A stretch of DNA of 10,391 nt from an uncultured Ruminococcus sp. Its GTDB lineage: Bacteria > Bacillota > Clostridia > Oscillospirales > Ruminococcaceae. This document shows, piece after piece, positions 1 through 6,359 of the stretch (its first letter is position 1; every line of letters starts with the position of its first letter). The notes below the pieces were generated by a model, which worked only from the letters and a program-made list of their open reading frames with translations, was not told where the DNA came from and searched no databases. The DNA is taken from NCBI GenBank assembly GCA_902464115.1, contig CABQIF010000079.1:1-10391 (forward strand), written 5' to 3'. A program made the position numbers and the translations under genes.

Positions 1-9
1 TTTCACCAT
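1..9 (-). CDS. Possible start of ybeY (rRNA maturation factor), cut by the window edge
   Basis: Fourteen bases after the phoH stop codon, reading leftward on the minus strand, an AAAGG stretch is followed by ATG GTG AAA (Met-Val-Lys) before the window ends. In Firmicutes phoH is very commonly followed by ybeY, which encodes the metal-dependent endoribonuclease needed for 16S rRNA 3' end maturation. The position and the ribosome-binding-like sequence fit that gene. Only three codons are visible, so the identity rests on known gene order and not on protein sequence. Confidence 0.35.
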
Positions 10-23
10 AACCTTTACACGCA

Positions 24-995
24 TCATTCCTCAACCTTTCTCTCTCGATGATGATACGTTTCATAAGCACGGATAATATCCTGTACCAAGCGATGGCGTA
101 CCACATCTTTATTTGTAAATTCCTGAATGGCGATGTCGTTGACATGTTTCAACACCTGCATTGCCTCCAGCAATCCGCATTTCCGTTTATCCGGCAGGTC
201 AATCTGAGTAATATCCCCGGTGATGACCATACGGCTGTCCTCGCCCAGACGGGTCAGGAACATTTTCAGCTGTTCGGACGTTGTATTTTGTGCTTCATCC
301 AGAATGATGAAAGCATGGTCGAGTGTTCTGCCACGCATATAGGCGAGCGGTGCAACTTCAATCACGCCCCGTTCCAGATTTCGCTGGAACGCTTCTGCTC
401 CCATCATTTCAAAGAGGGCATCATACAGCGGTCTTAAATAAGGGTCTACCTTGTTCTGGAGATCCCCCGGCAAGAACCCGAGTTTTTCTCCGGCTTCCAC
501 CGCCGGACGGGTCAAAATGATCCGGCTAACGGTATGCTGCTTGAACGCTTTGACTGCCATGGCAACGGCAAGATAGGTTTTTCCAGTTCCAGCAGGGCCG
601 ATACCAAAGACAATGGTATTTTTCTGAATGGCAGTGACGTAGCGTTTTTGTCCAACGGTTCGGGCACGCACCACTTTTCCGGTTGCGGTGAGGCAAATGC
701 CGCCGTCTGCAAGTGCCTGCAATTCTTGTCCTTCGCCCTCGCTGACCATCATTGCCGCATAGCGGACGGTTTGCAGGGAGATGGGCTGACCAGTTTCCAG
801 CATTTGCAGCAGGGATTGCAACACGGCTGCTGCCTGTGCCGCTTTGGCTTCTGCTCCATTGACTTTGATTTCTGTATCCCGACAAACAATGGTCACTTCA
901 TAGAGCTGTTCCAGCGTGCGGATATTTTCGTCAAAATTTCCGCAAAGTGCCTGCCATTGTGCAGGGTCTTGCATGTGAAGTATCTGTTCTGCCAT
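24..995 (-). CDS. phoH: PhoH family ATPase
   Basis: Encodes a 323-residue PhoH-type P-loop ATPase, a cytoplasmic protein of the helicase-like superfamily linked to RNA metabolism; its exact cellular role is unsettled. An N-terminal KH-like region (about residues 20-65) precedes the ATPase domain. Walker A is GPAGTGKT at 133-140, the family motif LTRPAVEAGEKLGFLPG is at 161-177, Walker B is FIILDEAQ at 229-236, and the sensor-like VITGD is near 257-261. The length is normal for the family. The frame stays open upstream to 1055, but that extension contains the promoter -10 box, so translation must begin later. ATG at 995 gives the usual family N-terminus (MAEQ...FGxFDEN-like). Its AAAGGAG site (1010-1016) is 14 nt away, which is long; an in-frame TTG at 1004 has better spacing and is a real alternative. 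The next gene leftward is probably ybeY. Confidence 0.93.
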   Translation of the reverse strand: MAEQILHMQDPAQWQALCGNFDENIRTLEQLYEVTIVCRDTEIKVNGAEAKAAQAAAVLQSLLQMLETGQPISLQTVRYAAMMVSEGEGQELQALADGGICLTATGKVVRARTVGQKRYVTAIQKNTIVFGIGPAGTGKTYLAVAMAVKAFKQHTVSRIILTRPAVEAGEKLGFLPGDLQNKVDPYLRPLYDALFEMMGAEAFQRNLERGVIEVAPLAYMRGRTLDHAFIILDEAQNTTSEQLKMFLTRLGEDSRMVITGDITQIDLPDKRKCGLLEAMQVLKHVNDIAIQEFTNKDVVRHRLVQDIIRAYETYHHRERKVEE

Positions 996-1032
996 AAAAT
1001 CCAAGCAGTCTCCTTTCGATTCAGCTTTCTTT

Positions 1033-1061
1033 ATTATACCATATTTTTTCCGCATTGGAAA
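1033..1061 (-). promoter_or_regulatory. Extended -10 promoter for phoH
   Basis: On the minus strand the sequence TGGTATAAT carries a perfect -10 hexamer (1038-1033) with the TGn extension. A 17-bp spacer separates it from TTTCCA (1061-1056), which matches four of six positions of the -35 consensus. Transcription would start near 1026 and give phoH a short leader containing the AAAGGAG site. The promoter lies inside the maximal open frame, which argues against the longer phoH start. Confidence 0.7.
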
Positions 1062-1254
1062 CTATTTTTTCTGTATTTCACAAAAAATTTTCCTGTATGA
1101 AAAATGAGAAGATTATGAGCGGACATCACCGAAAGTCCACGATTTGTGCAGGAATTGCAGCAATGAGCCGAACGACACAAACGCTTTCCACAACATTTAA
1201 CCGGAAATTTTCTTTTATTTTGTGCGATTTTTATAGTTTTTAAGAAAATTCCAC
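1062..1254. other. Divergent intergenic region between phoH and glgA
   Basis: AT-rich spacer between the two back-to-back promoters. Short open frames occur on both strands, but none has a convincing ribosome binding site or a recognisable product. I see no RNA gene, repeat array or terminator here. Confidence 0.6.
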
Positions 1255-1283
1255 TTGACGATTTTGAAAAAATATTGTATAAT
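1255..1283 (+). promoter_or_regulatory. Sigma-A type promoter for glgA
   Basis: TTGACG (1255-1260) and TATAAT (1278-1283) are separated by exactly 17 bp, a near-consensus vegetative promoter. Transcription should begin around 1290 and leave an untranslated leader of roughly 115 nt before glgA. Confidence 0.85.
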
Positions 1284-1329
1284 GTTTTTAGCAGCTGCAA
1301 AACCAGCAATTCTGGATGCACTGCATTCC

Positions 1330-1350
1330 CTGCAATCGTTTGGGTTGCAG
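1330..1350 (+). promoter_or_regulatory. Small hairpin in the glgA leader
   Basis: CTGCAA (1330-1335) and TTGCAG (1345-1350) form a perfect 6-bp stem with a 9-nt loop, just upstream of the GGAAGGAG ribosome binding site. A second short palindrome, ATGCACTGCAT, lies at 1316-1326. These may be incidental or may shape the leader RNA; no T-tract follows, so this is not a terminator. Confidence 0.3.
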
Positions 1351-1374
1351 CATTTTGATACGGAAGGAGAAACC

Positions 1375-1410
1375 GTGTCCTTTGCAGCACGGTTGGTAAA
1401 AGCAAGATGA
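1375..1410 (+). CDS. Candidate 11-codon leader peptide coupled to glgA
   Basis: A strong ribosome binding site, GGAAGGAG (1362-1369), sits 5 nt before a GTG codon that opens a tiny frame, MSFAARLVKAR. Its stop codon overlaps the glgA ATG as ATGA (1407-1410). glgA itself has only a poor ribosome binding site directly upstream, so ribosomes finishing this frame may re-initiate on glgA. The same frame is open back to an ATG at 1282, but that codon lies inside the -10 box and cannot be used from the visible promoter. The peptide resembles no known family. This may be a translational-coupling device, a decayed gene end, or chance. Confidence 0.35.
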   Translation: MSFAARLVKAR

Positions 1411-2870
1411 AAAATATTTTATTTGCAGCTTCTGAATGTGTTCCATTCGTCAAAACCGGCGGTCTGGCAGATGTCGTTGGTGCACTGCCGAAAGCCCTGT
1501 ATAAAGGGGACTATGACGTGCGGGTTATTCTGCCGAACTATACTTGTATTCCGTGGGAATACCGTGGAAAATTCAAGTTTGTTTCCAACTTCTATATGGA
1601 CTATGGTCAGAGAAGTGAACAGATGTTTGTCGGCATCATGGAATATGAATACGAGGGCATCACATTCTACTTTATTGATAATGAATATTATTTCAAGTGT
1701 GACAAGCCTTATACAGATTCTGTCCGCTGGGATATTGAACGCTATATTTTCTTCTGTAAAGCCGTTCTGGCAGCTATGCCGGTCATCGGATTCCATCCGG
1801 ACATTATTCACTGCCACGACTGGCAGACGGGTATGATTCCGGTATTCCTCAAGAGCACCTTTGCAACCCATAGCTTTTATTGGGGCACAAAGTCGATTAT
1901 GACCATTCACAACCTGAAGTTCCAGGGCGTTTGGGACATCGACCACTTTATTTATAACACCAACCTGCCGGGCTATATGTTCACGCCGGACAAGCTGGAA
2001 TTTAAAAAGGATGCAAATATGCTCAAGGGCGGCTTGGTTTATGCAGATTACATTACAACCGTTAGTGAAACCTATGCAGAAGAAATCAAGACCCCGTATT
2101 ACGGCGAACAGCTGGATGGTCTGCTGTGTGCTCGTTCCCGGTCGCTGCGTGGTATTTTGAACGGCATTGACTATTCTGTTTATAATCCGGAAACTGACCC
2201 GAAGATTGCGGTGCATTACAATGAAAAGAATGCAATTGCAAAGAAGAAGGAAGCAAAGCGGGCATTGCAAAAAGAACTGGGTCTGCCGGTGGATGACAAC
2301 AAATTCATGATTGCAATCATTTCTCGTCTGACCGACCAGAAGGGTCTGGATTTGGTGGACTGGATTACCGAACGCATTGTGGATGAATTCACACAGTTTG
2401 TTATTATTGGAACGGGAGAATCTCGGTATGAAGATATGTTCCGGTATTATCAGGGACGGTTCCCAGACCGTGTTTCTGCAAATATTTTCTATTCGGATGC
2501 ACTGGCTCACAAGCTCTATGCGGCAGCAGATGCCATGTTAGTACCATCTCGGTTTGAACCGTGCGGTCTGACACAGCTGATTTCGCTTCGCTATGGTACA
2601 GTTCCGATTGTACGGGAAACTGGTGGATTGAAAGACACGGTAGAGCCATACAACGAATTTGAAAAGTGCGGAACCGGCTTTACGTTCCACAATTACAATG
2701 CAGACGATTTGCTGTATACCATCAACTATGCAAAGAACATCTATTTCAACCATCGGGAAGATTGGAACGACATCATTCAGCGTGGTATGGAAAAAGATTT
2801 CTCTTGGGGCAGCTCTGCGTTGCAGTATCAGGGGATGTATGACTGGATTCTGCGTGGCATGCAGGAATAA
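1407..2870 (+). CDS. glgA: Glycogen synthase (ADP-glucose type, GT5)
   Basis: Encodes 487 residues, close to the usual ~480 for bacterial GlgA (EC 2.4.1.21), which transfers glucose from ADP-glucose to the non-reducing end of a growing alpha-1,4-glucan in the cytoplasm. The N-terminal Rossmann domain carries the substrate-binding KTGGL at residues 16-20 and HCHDWQTG at 135-142. The C-terminal domain has SRLTDQKG (306-313, the conserved Arg and Lys of the active site), SRFEPCGLTQL (381-391, with the conserved Glu384) and RETGGLKDTV (403-412). The start is fixed by the canonical MKNILFAASE N-terminus. Its own ribosome binding site is weak, and the ATG overlaps the stop of a tiny upstream frame. 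The gene has its own promoter and terminator, so here it forms a single-gene transcript away from other glg genes. Confidence 0.97.
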   Translation: MKNILFAASECVPFVKTGGLADVVGALPKALYKGDYDVRVILPNYTCIPWEYRGKFKFVSNFYMDYGQRSEQMFVGIMEYEYEGITFYFIDNEYYFKCDKPYTDSVRWDIERYIFFCKAVLAAMPVIGFHPDIIHCHDWQTGMIPVFLKSTFATHSFYWGTKSIMTIHNLKFQGVWDIDHFIYNTNLPGYMFTPDKLEFKKDANMLKGGLVYADYITTVSETYAEEIKTPYYGEQLDGLLCARSRSLRGILNGIDYSVYNPETDPKIAVHYNEKNAIAKKKEAKRALQKELGLPVDDNKFMIAIISRLTDQKGLDLVDWITERIVDEFTQFVIIGTGESRYEDMFRYYQGRFPDRVSANIFYSDALAHKLYAAADAMLVPSRFEPCGLTQLISLRYGTVPIVRETGGLKDTVEPYNEFEKCGTGFTFHNYNADDLLYTINYAKNIYFNHREDWNDIIQRGMEKDFSWGSSALQYQGMYDWILRGMQE

Positions 2871-2904
2871 AAGCCCAATTGCAAAAATAAAATATGTGTC
2901 AATG

Positions 2905-2939
2905 GCAGCTGTGGACAAATGCGTTCACAGCTGCTTTTT
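2905..2939 (+). terminator. Rho-independent terminator of glgA
   Basis: GCAGCTGTG (2905-2913) pairs perfectly with CACAGCTGC (2926-2934). The stem can extend three more pairs inward (one G-U), leaving a 6-nt loop. TTTTT follows immediately. It separates glgA from the downstream operon. Confidence 0.88.
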
Positions 2940-2949
2940 GTGGATAATT

Positions 2950-2998
2950 TTCACAAAATCCGTGGTATTATATGAAAAGCATTCTCATTTTTTGTGAA
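2950..2998. repeat. Inverted repeat upstream of the operon promoter
   Basis: TTCACAAAA (2950-2958) is repeated in inverted form as TTTTGTGAA (2990-2998), a perfect 9-bp match separated by 31 bp. It lies between the glgA terminator and the MerR-type promoter, ending about 25 bp before the -35 box. The arms resemble half-sites of several regulators that bind TTGTGAA-like sequences, but the surroundings are AT-rich and a role is not established. Confidence 0.3.
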
Positions 2999-3022
2999 TT
3001 TCGCAGAAAATTTCAAAAATGC

Positions 3023-3053
3023 TTGACTTGGAGTGAACTCCAGGGTCTATAAT
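3023..3053 (+). promoter_or_regulatory. MerR-type promoter and operator of the nine-gene operon
   Basis: TTGACT (3023-3028) and TATAAT (3048-3053) are good hexamers held apart by an overlong 19-bp spacer, the hallmark of promoters that MerR-family proteins activate by untwisting DNA. The spacer contains the palindrome CTTGGAGTGAACTCCAGG (3027-3044), with perfect TGGAGT/ACTCCA arms around a 2-bp centre. This closely resembles operators described for the NmlR/AdhR subgroup. A regulator of that subgroup is encoded by the second gene of the transcript, so autoregulation is likely. Confidence 0.9.
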
Positions 3054-3084
3054 AGAAAAAACGAAAAACGGAGGTGCAAAAATC

Positions 3085-4197
3085 ATGCAGAAACAGCAAA
3101 TTTCCCTGTTGACCGCAGCTGCTTGTGTCGTTGGTTGTGCTGGGCTGATGGCGATGCCAGCCGTTGCCGCTCCGGCAAGCAATGCTGATTATACCGTCAC
3201 AGACCTTGTGAATTTGCAGCGGTCGCTTTTGAATCTGCCAACCAGCGAATCTTTGAAGAATAAGCCCTATGATTGCAATCAAGATGGCATTTGGGATGTT
3301 CGGGACTTGTGCCTGATGAAACAGGAAGTGTTTTCTTCCGTTACAACTTCCAGTGATACGCTTGTGGTTTATTTCTCTCGGACAAACCACACGGAGAACA
3401 TTGCAAACAGGATTGTGGATGATACCGGTGCAGACCGCTACGAAATAGAAGCCGCTGTTCCGTATACCGATGCTGACATTGATTATACGCAGTCCTCTTG
3501 TCGGGCAAATCAGGAACAAAATGACAAAACTTGTCGCCCCGAAATCGCTGACCCGCTGGATTCTCTGGATGCTTACGATGTGATTTATCTTGGTTACCCC
3601 ATCTGGTGGGGGGAAGAACCTCGCATTGTAGATACGTTTCTGGAAAGCTATGATTTTACAGGAAAGACTGTGATTCCATTTTGCACTTCCGCAAGCAGTG
3701 GTATTTCCACCAGTGAAACCAATATCAAAAACTTGCTGCCCAATAGCAAGGTGCTTTCAGGAAAGCGATTCTCGGCAAGTGCAAGCAAATCAGAGGTGCA
3801 AGCATGGATTGACAGCCTGCCGATTACCGACAGCCGTACCGAACAAAAACTGTATCTGACGATTAACGGCACAAAGCTTTCTGCAACTTTGGAAGACAAC
3901 CGTTCCGTGCAGGCGTTGAAAGAGAAGCTGTCAGAGGGAGATGTTGTGATTGATGCCCACGATTACAGCAACTTTGAAAAGGTTGGAAGTCTTGGTTTTT
4001 CGCTCCCTCGAAATGATACGCAAATCACGACAACACCGGGGGACTTGATTCTGTATCAGGGGAATCAGTTCGTGTTCTATTATGATGAAAATTCTTGGAA
4101 TTTTACAAAACTCGGACATGTTGACAATATGACGCAAGAGCAGCTGAAGCAGTTGCTGGGGGATGGAAACGTTACCATTACGCTGTCCTTACAGTAA
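3085..4197 (+). CDS. Secreted dockerin-like / flavodoxin / cyclophilin-like fusion protein
   Basis: A 370-residue exported protein with three modules. Residues 1-28 look like a signal peptide with probable cleavage after AVA (26-28); VVGC at 15-18 is a weaker lipobox alternative. Residues 35-84 form a dockerin-like module: the first repeat keeps the helix (VTDLVNLQRSLLN) but has lost its calcium loop, while the second has a full one (D63, N65, D67, G68, D71, D74). Residues 92-247 are a flavodoxin_4-type FMN domain with phosphate loop SRTNHT (98-103) and YPIWW (171-175). Residues 254-370 resemble the cyclophilin-like fold family (FEKVGSLG..LPRNDTQITTTPGDLILYQGNQ). GGAGGTG lies 8 nt before the ATG. 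It is the first gene behind the MerR-type promoter. The flavodoxin part is a paralogue of the flavodoxin at 7988-8464. Reaction and partners are unknown; an extracellular flavin-dependent reduction is an inference. Confidence 0.88.
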   Translation: MQKQQISLLTAAACVVGCAGLMAMPAVAAPASNADYTVTDLVNLQRSLLNLPTSESLKNKPYDCNQDGIWDVRDLCLMKQEVFSSVTTSSDTLVVYFSRTNHTENIANRIVDDTGADRYEIEAAVPYTDADIDYTQSSCRANQEQNDKTCRPEIADPLDSLDAYDVIYLGYPIWWGEEPRIVDTFLESYDFTGKTVIPFCTSASSGISTSETNIKNLLPNSKVLSGKRFSASASKSEVQAWIDSLPITDSRTEQKLYLTINGTKLSATLEDNRSVQALKEKLSEGDVVIDAHDYSNFEKVGSLGFSLPRNDTQITTTPGDLILYQGNQFVFYYDENSWNFTKLGHVDNMTQEQLKQLLGDGNVTITLSLQ

Positions 4198-4212
4198 AAG
4201 GAGGTGTTTTCT

Positions 4213-4587
4213 ATGACCATCAAAGAAGTGAGTGAACGCTACGACTTATCACAGGATACCTTGCGGTATTATGAGCGTGTGGGAATGATTCCGCCAGTTC
4301 ATCGAACTGCAAGCGGGATTCGAGATTACCAGCCGGATGATTTGGGTTGGATTGAACTGGCAAAGTGTATGCGGGGAGCAGGACTTCCAGTAGAAGCGAT
4401 TATTGAATATGTAAAGCTGGCACAGGAAGGAGAACATACCATTCCGGCAAGATTGCAGCTTTTAACAGAACAGCGAGAACTGCTGTTGGAGCAGAAGGAA
4501 AAGATCGATACCACATTGAAACGGTTGAATTATAAGATTGAACGCTATGAAATCGCCGTGGAAACGGGCGAATTAAAGTGGGATTGA
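4213..4587 (+). CDS. MerR family transcriptional regulator, AdhR/NmlR-like
   Basis: Encodes 124 residues, the normal size of small MerR-family activators. The N-terminal winged helix-turn-helix contains LSQDTLRYYERVGMIPP (12-28) and SGIRDYQPDDLGWIE (34-48), followed by a C-terminal dimerisation coiled coil (about 75-120). The sequence closely follows Bacillus subtilis AdhR as I recall it, including Cys52 in the AKCMRGAGL segment, the residue that senses formaldehyde and methylglyoxal there. The frame is open from a GTG at 4204, but that codon is part of the AAAGGAGGTG ribosome binding site; ATG at 4213, 8 nt downstream, is the start. It follows the first gene by 15 nt and probably controls the operon, including itself, through the palindrome at 3027-3044. 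Confidence 0.93.
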   Translation: MTIKEVSERYDLSQDTLRYYERVGMIPPVHRTASGIRDYQPDDLGWIELAKCMRGAGLPVEAIIEYVKLAQEGEHTIPARLQLLTEQRELLLEQKEKIDTTLKRLNYKIERYEIAVETGELKWD

Positions 4588-4593
4588 TGCCCT

Positions 4594-4627
4594 TGGCAGA
4601 CGGCGGAGCGACAGCCGCCGCTTGCCA
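4594..4627 (+). promoter_or_regulatory. GC-rich intercistronic hairpin
   Basis: In the 68-nt gap after the regulator, CGGCGG (4601-4606) and CCGCCG (4615-4620) form a perfect stem with an 8-nt loop. TGGCA/TGCCA (4594-4598 and 4623-4627) extend it across a 2x2 internal mismatch. No T-tract follows, so it is not a standard terminator. Such structures often protect or separate parts of a polycistronic mRNA, which could set the regulator's level apart from the downstream enzymes. Confidence 0.6.
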
Positions 4628-4655
4628 CGACAATCAGGAAAGAGGAATAAAAATC

Positions 4656-5273
4656 ATGAACGTATTATTGATTAACGGAAGTCCGCACGCAAACGGCAAC
4701 ACTGCCGTAGCTCTGCGGGAAATGGAACGGATTTTTCAGGAAAATCAGGTGGAAACAGAGTGGATTCAGGTTGGAAACAAGGACATTCGGGGCTGCGTTG
4801 CCTGCTATGGATGTACAAAAAAGGGAGCTTGTGTGTTCGATGATTTGGTTAACGAAACTGCTCCGAAGTTTGAAGCCTGTGATGGAATGGTCATTGGCAG
4901 TCCGGTTTATTATGCCTCTGCAAATGCAACGCTGGTTGCGTTTTTGCATCGACTGTTTTATAGCACCCCATTTGAGAAACGGATGAAAGTAGGGGCAAGC
5001 GTAGTTGCAGCCAGAAGAGGCGGCTTGTCTGCAACCTTTGACGAATTGAACAAGTTTTTCACGATTTCCGGCATGCCAGTTGCCTCTAGCCAGTATTGGA
5101 ACAGCATTCACGGCAGAGAGCCGGGCGAAGCCAAACAGGATGCAGAGGGATTGCAAACGATGCGAACCCTTGCAAGAAATATGACGTTCCTGATGAAAAG
5201 CATTGCACTGGGCAAGGAAGCCTATGGTTTGCCGGAACAAGAACCACGGCAAAGAACGAATTTTATTCGATAA
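4656..5273 (+). CDS. Isf-like iron-sulfur flavoprotein (NADPH-dependent FMN reductase fold)
   Basis: A 205-residue flavodoxin-fold protein of the NAD(P)H-dependent FMN reductase superfamily. The N-terminus MNVLLINGSPHANGNT (1-16) is the FMN phosphate-binding strand-loop. Residues 47-59 (CVACYGCTKKGAC) give CX2CX2CX5C, which fits the compact CX2CX2CX4-7C motif that binds a 4Fe-4S cluster in the Isf family. GSPVYYASANATL (about 81-93) is the second flavin-contact loop. Family members pass electrons from ferredoxin-like donors to acceptors such as oxygen, peroxide or quinones; the acceptor here is unknown. The frame extends upstream to 4578 through the intercistronic hairpin, but AGAGGAA at 4641-4647 lies 8 nt before ATG 4656 and fixes the start. 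The operon holds a second Isf-like gene at 5798. Confidence 0.85.
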   Translation: MNVLLINGSPHANGNTAVALREMERIFQENQVETEWIQVGNKDIRGCVACYGCTKKGACVFDDLVNETAPKFEACDGMVIGSPVYYASANATLVAFLHRLFYSTPFEKRMKVGASVVAARRGGLSATFDELNKFFTISGMPVASSQYWNSIHGREPGEAKQDAEGLQTMRTLARNMTFLMKSIALGKEAYGLPEQEPRQRTNFIR

Positions 5274-5288
5274 GGAGCGAGCAATAAT

Positions 5289-5801
5289 ATGAAATCGCTG
5301 ATTGTTTATTATTCTCTGACAAACGGCAATACGAAACGAATTGCAGAGATGTTGCAACAGGCAACGCATGCAGACATTGCCGAAATTCAAAGGGTTATGC
5401 CTTATACAGGCGGATATGATGCTGTTGTTGCACAGGGACAGGAGGAAGTCAATCGGGGATATGAACCGGAGATTCAACCGCTTTCGGTATCCGTTGCAGA
5501 CTATGACCGGATTTTCATTGGAACACCGACTTGGTGGTATACCATGGCACCAGCCGTTCGGACATTCCTGCACCAGCAGAATTTCAGCGGAAAGACCGTG
5601 ATTCCGTTTATGACAAATGGTGGATGGCCGGGACATACGATTGCAGATATGAAAACCGCTTGTCGAGGTGCTGCATTTGCACACGAAAAAGAAATTCAGT
5701 TTGACTCCAACGGCGGTGACCATCTGGAAACCCCGATGCAGGAAATCAAAACATGGATCGCTGCGATCTGTGCAGACGAAACACAGGAGGAAACCGCATG
5801 A
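5289..5801 (+). CDS. Flavodoxin
   Basis: A 170-residue single-domain flavodoxin, presumably a cytoplasmic FMN electron carrier or small flavin reductase. The phosphate-binding loop is SLTNGNT (9-15), and GTPTWWYTMAPAVRTFL (78-94) is the aromatic flavin-stacking loop. FSGKTVIPFMTNGGW (99-113) is a conserved core strand and loop of the flavodoxin_4-type family. The ribosome binding site AAGGAG overlaps the stop codon of the preceding gene, and the 3' end overlaps the next gene as ATGA, so translation is probably coupled with both Isf-like neighbours. The sequence is more diverged from the other two flavodoxin domains of the operon than those two are from each other. The tail after residue 160 is short and acidic. 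Confidence 0.9.
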   Translation: MKSLIVYYSLTNGNTKRIAEMLQQATHADIAEIQRVMPYTGGYDAVVAQGQEEVNRGYEPEIQPLSVSVADYDRIFIGTPTWWYTMAPAVRTFLHQQNFSGKTVIPFMTNGGWPGHTIADMKTACRGAAFAHEKEIQFDSNGGDHLETPMQEIKTWIAAICADETQEETA

Positions 5802-6331
5802 AAATTGTTGTAATTACCGGAAGCCATCATAAAAATGGAACTTCCGCCCACTTGGCAGCTGCATTCATTCGAGGTGCAGAGGAATCCGGACACGAAGTCT
5901 GTCGGTTTGATGCTGCCTTTCGGCAGGTACATCCTTGCATTGCCTGTGAAACTTGCCACAATACTGACCGAGGCTGTGCCTTTGCAGATGATATGAAAAC
6001 GCTGTATCCGGAACTGTTGGCAGCAGATGCGGTTGTCTTTGCAACTCCGATTTATTATTATGCAATGAATGCACAGATTCGGGCAGTCATTGACCGATTC
6101 TATGCCTGTGATGCCCAGCTGCACCACAACAAGAAAACGGCTCTGCTGGTGACGATGGCAGATAATACCATGGAATCCGCAGCCGGAGCAATTGCTTCTT
6201 TCCAGGGCATGGCAAAGTTCTTGGATTGGGACATTGCTGGCATGGTGATCGGTGCGGATTGTATGGATGTTCCGGCACTGGAACGAACCGATTATGAAAA
6301 GCAGGCTTATCAGCTCGGAAAACAACTATAA
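5798..6331 (+). CDS. Second Isf-like flavoprotein (NADPH-dependent FMN reductase fold)
   Basis: Encodes 177 residues with the same architecture as the protein at 4656: the N-terminal flavin loop ITGSHHKNGTS (6-16), then four cysteines at 47, 50, 53 and 60 giving CX2CX2CX6C, which still fits the Isf 4Fe-4S spacing. ATPIYYYAMNAQIRAVIDRF (about 78-97) is the second flavin-contact region. It is shorter than its paralogue and lacks that protein's extended C-terminus. The start is fixed by AGGAGG (5785-5790) 7 nt before ATG 5798 and by the 4-nt ATGA overlap with the preceding flavodoxin. The frame is open further upstream, but that part lies inside the flavodoxin gene. A redox role is likely; the partner and acceptor cannot be read from the sequence. 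Confidence 0.85.
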   Translation: MKIVVITGSHHKNGTSAHLAAAFIRGAEESGHEVCRFDAAFRQVHPCIACETCHNTDRGCAFADDMKTLYPELLAADAVVFATPIYYYAMNAQIRAVIDRFYACDAQLHHNKKTALLVTMADNTMESAAGAIASFQGMAKFLDWDIAGMVIGADCMDVPALERTDYEKQAYQLGKQL

Positions 6332-6359
6332 AAGCAAACAGAAATAGGAGGTTTTTCTC

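Noticed and set aside
996..1055. Longer phoH N-terminus beginning at 1055
   Set aside because: The extension runs over the TGGTATAAT promoter box and has no ribosome binding site. The AAAGGAG site lies downstream of it, and family members start near residue 21 of that frame.
1419..2510. Long open frame antisense to glgA (363 codons)
   Set aside because: It is a codon-bias shadow of a certain gene. It lacks a ribosome binding site and recognisable domains, and is rich in Cys, Ile and His runs typical of reversed coding sequence.
3127..3138. Lipobox (VVGC) making the dockerin-like protein a lipoprotein
   Set aside because: The hydrophobic stretch continues well past the cysteine to a good AVA cleavage site, so ordinary secretion is more likely. 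It is kept only as an alternative in the annotation.
4204..4212. GTG start for the MerR regulator at 4204
   Set aside because: This GTG is part of the AGGAGGTG ribosome binding site. ATG 4213 has the right spacing and gives the canonical N-terminus.
4578..4655. N-terminal extension of the first Isf-like protein
   Set aside because: The extra residues read through the GC-rich hairpin and overlap the regulator's end. ATG 4656 has a proper ribosome binding site, and the flavin loop begins right there.
4665..5723. Long minus-strand open frame across the flavoprotein genes (352 codons)
   Set aside because: It lies opposite two genes with clear family motifs and ribosome binding sites. Its translation resembles no protein and has no start signals.
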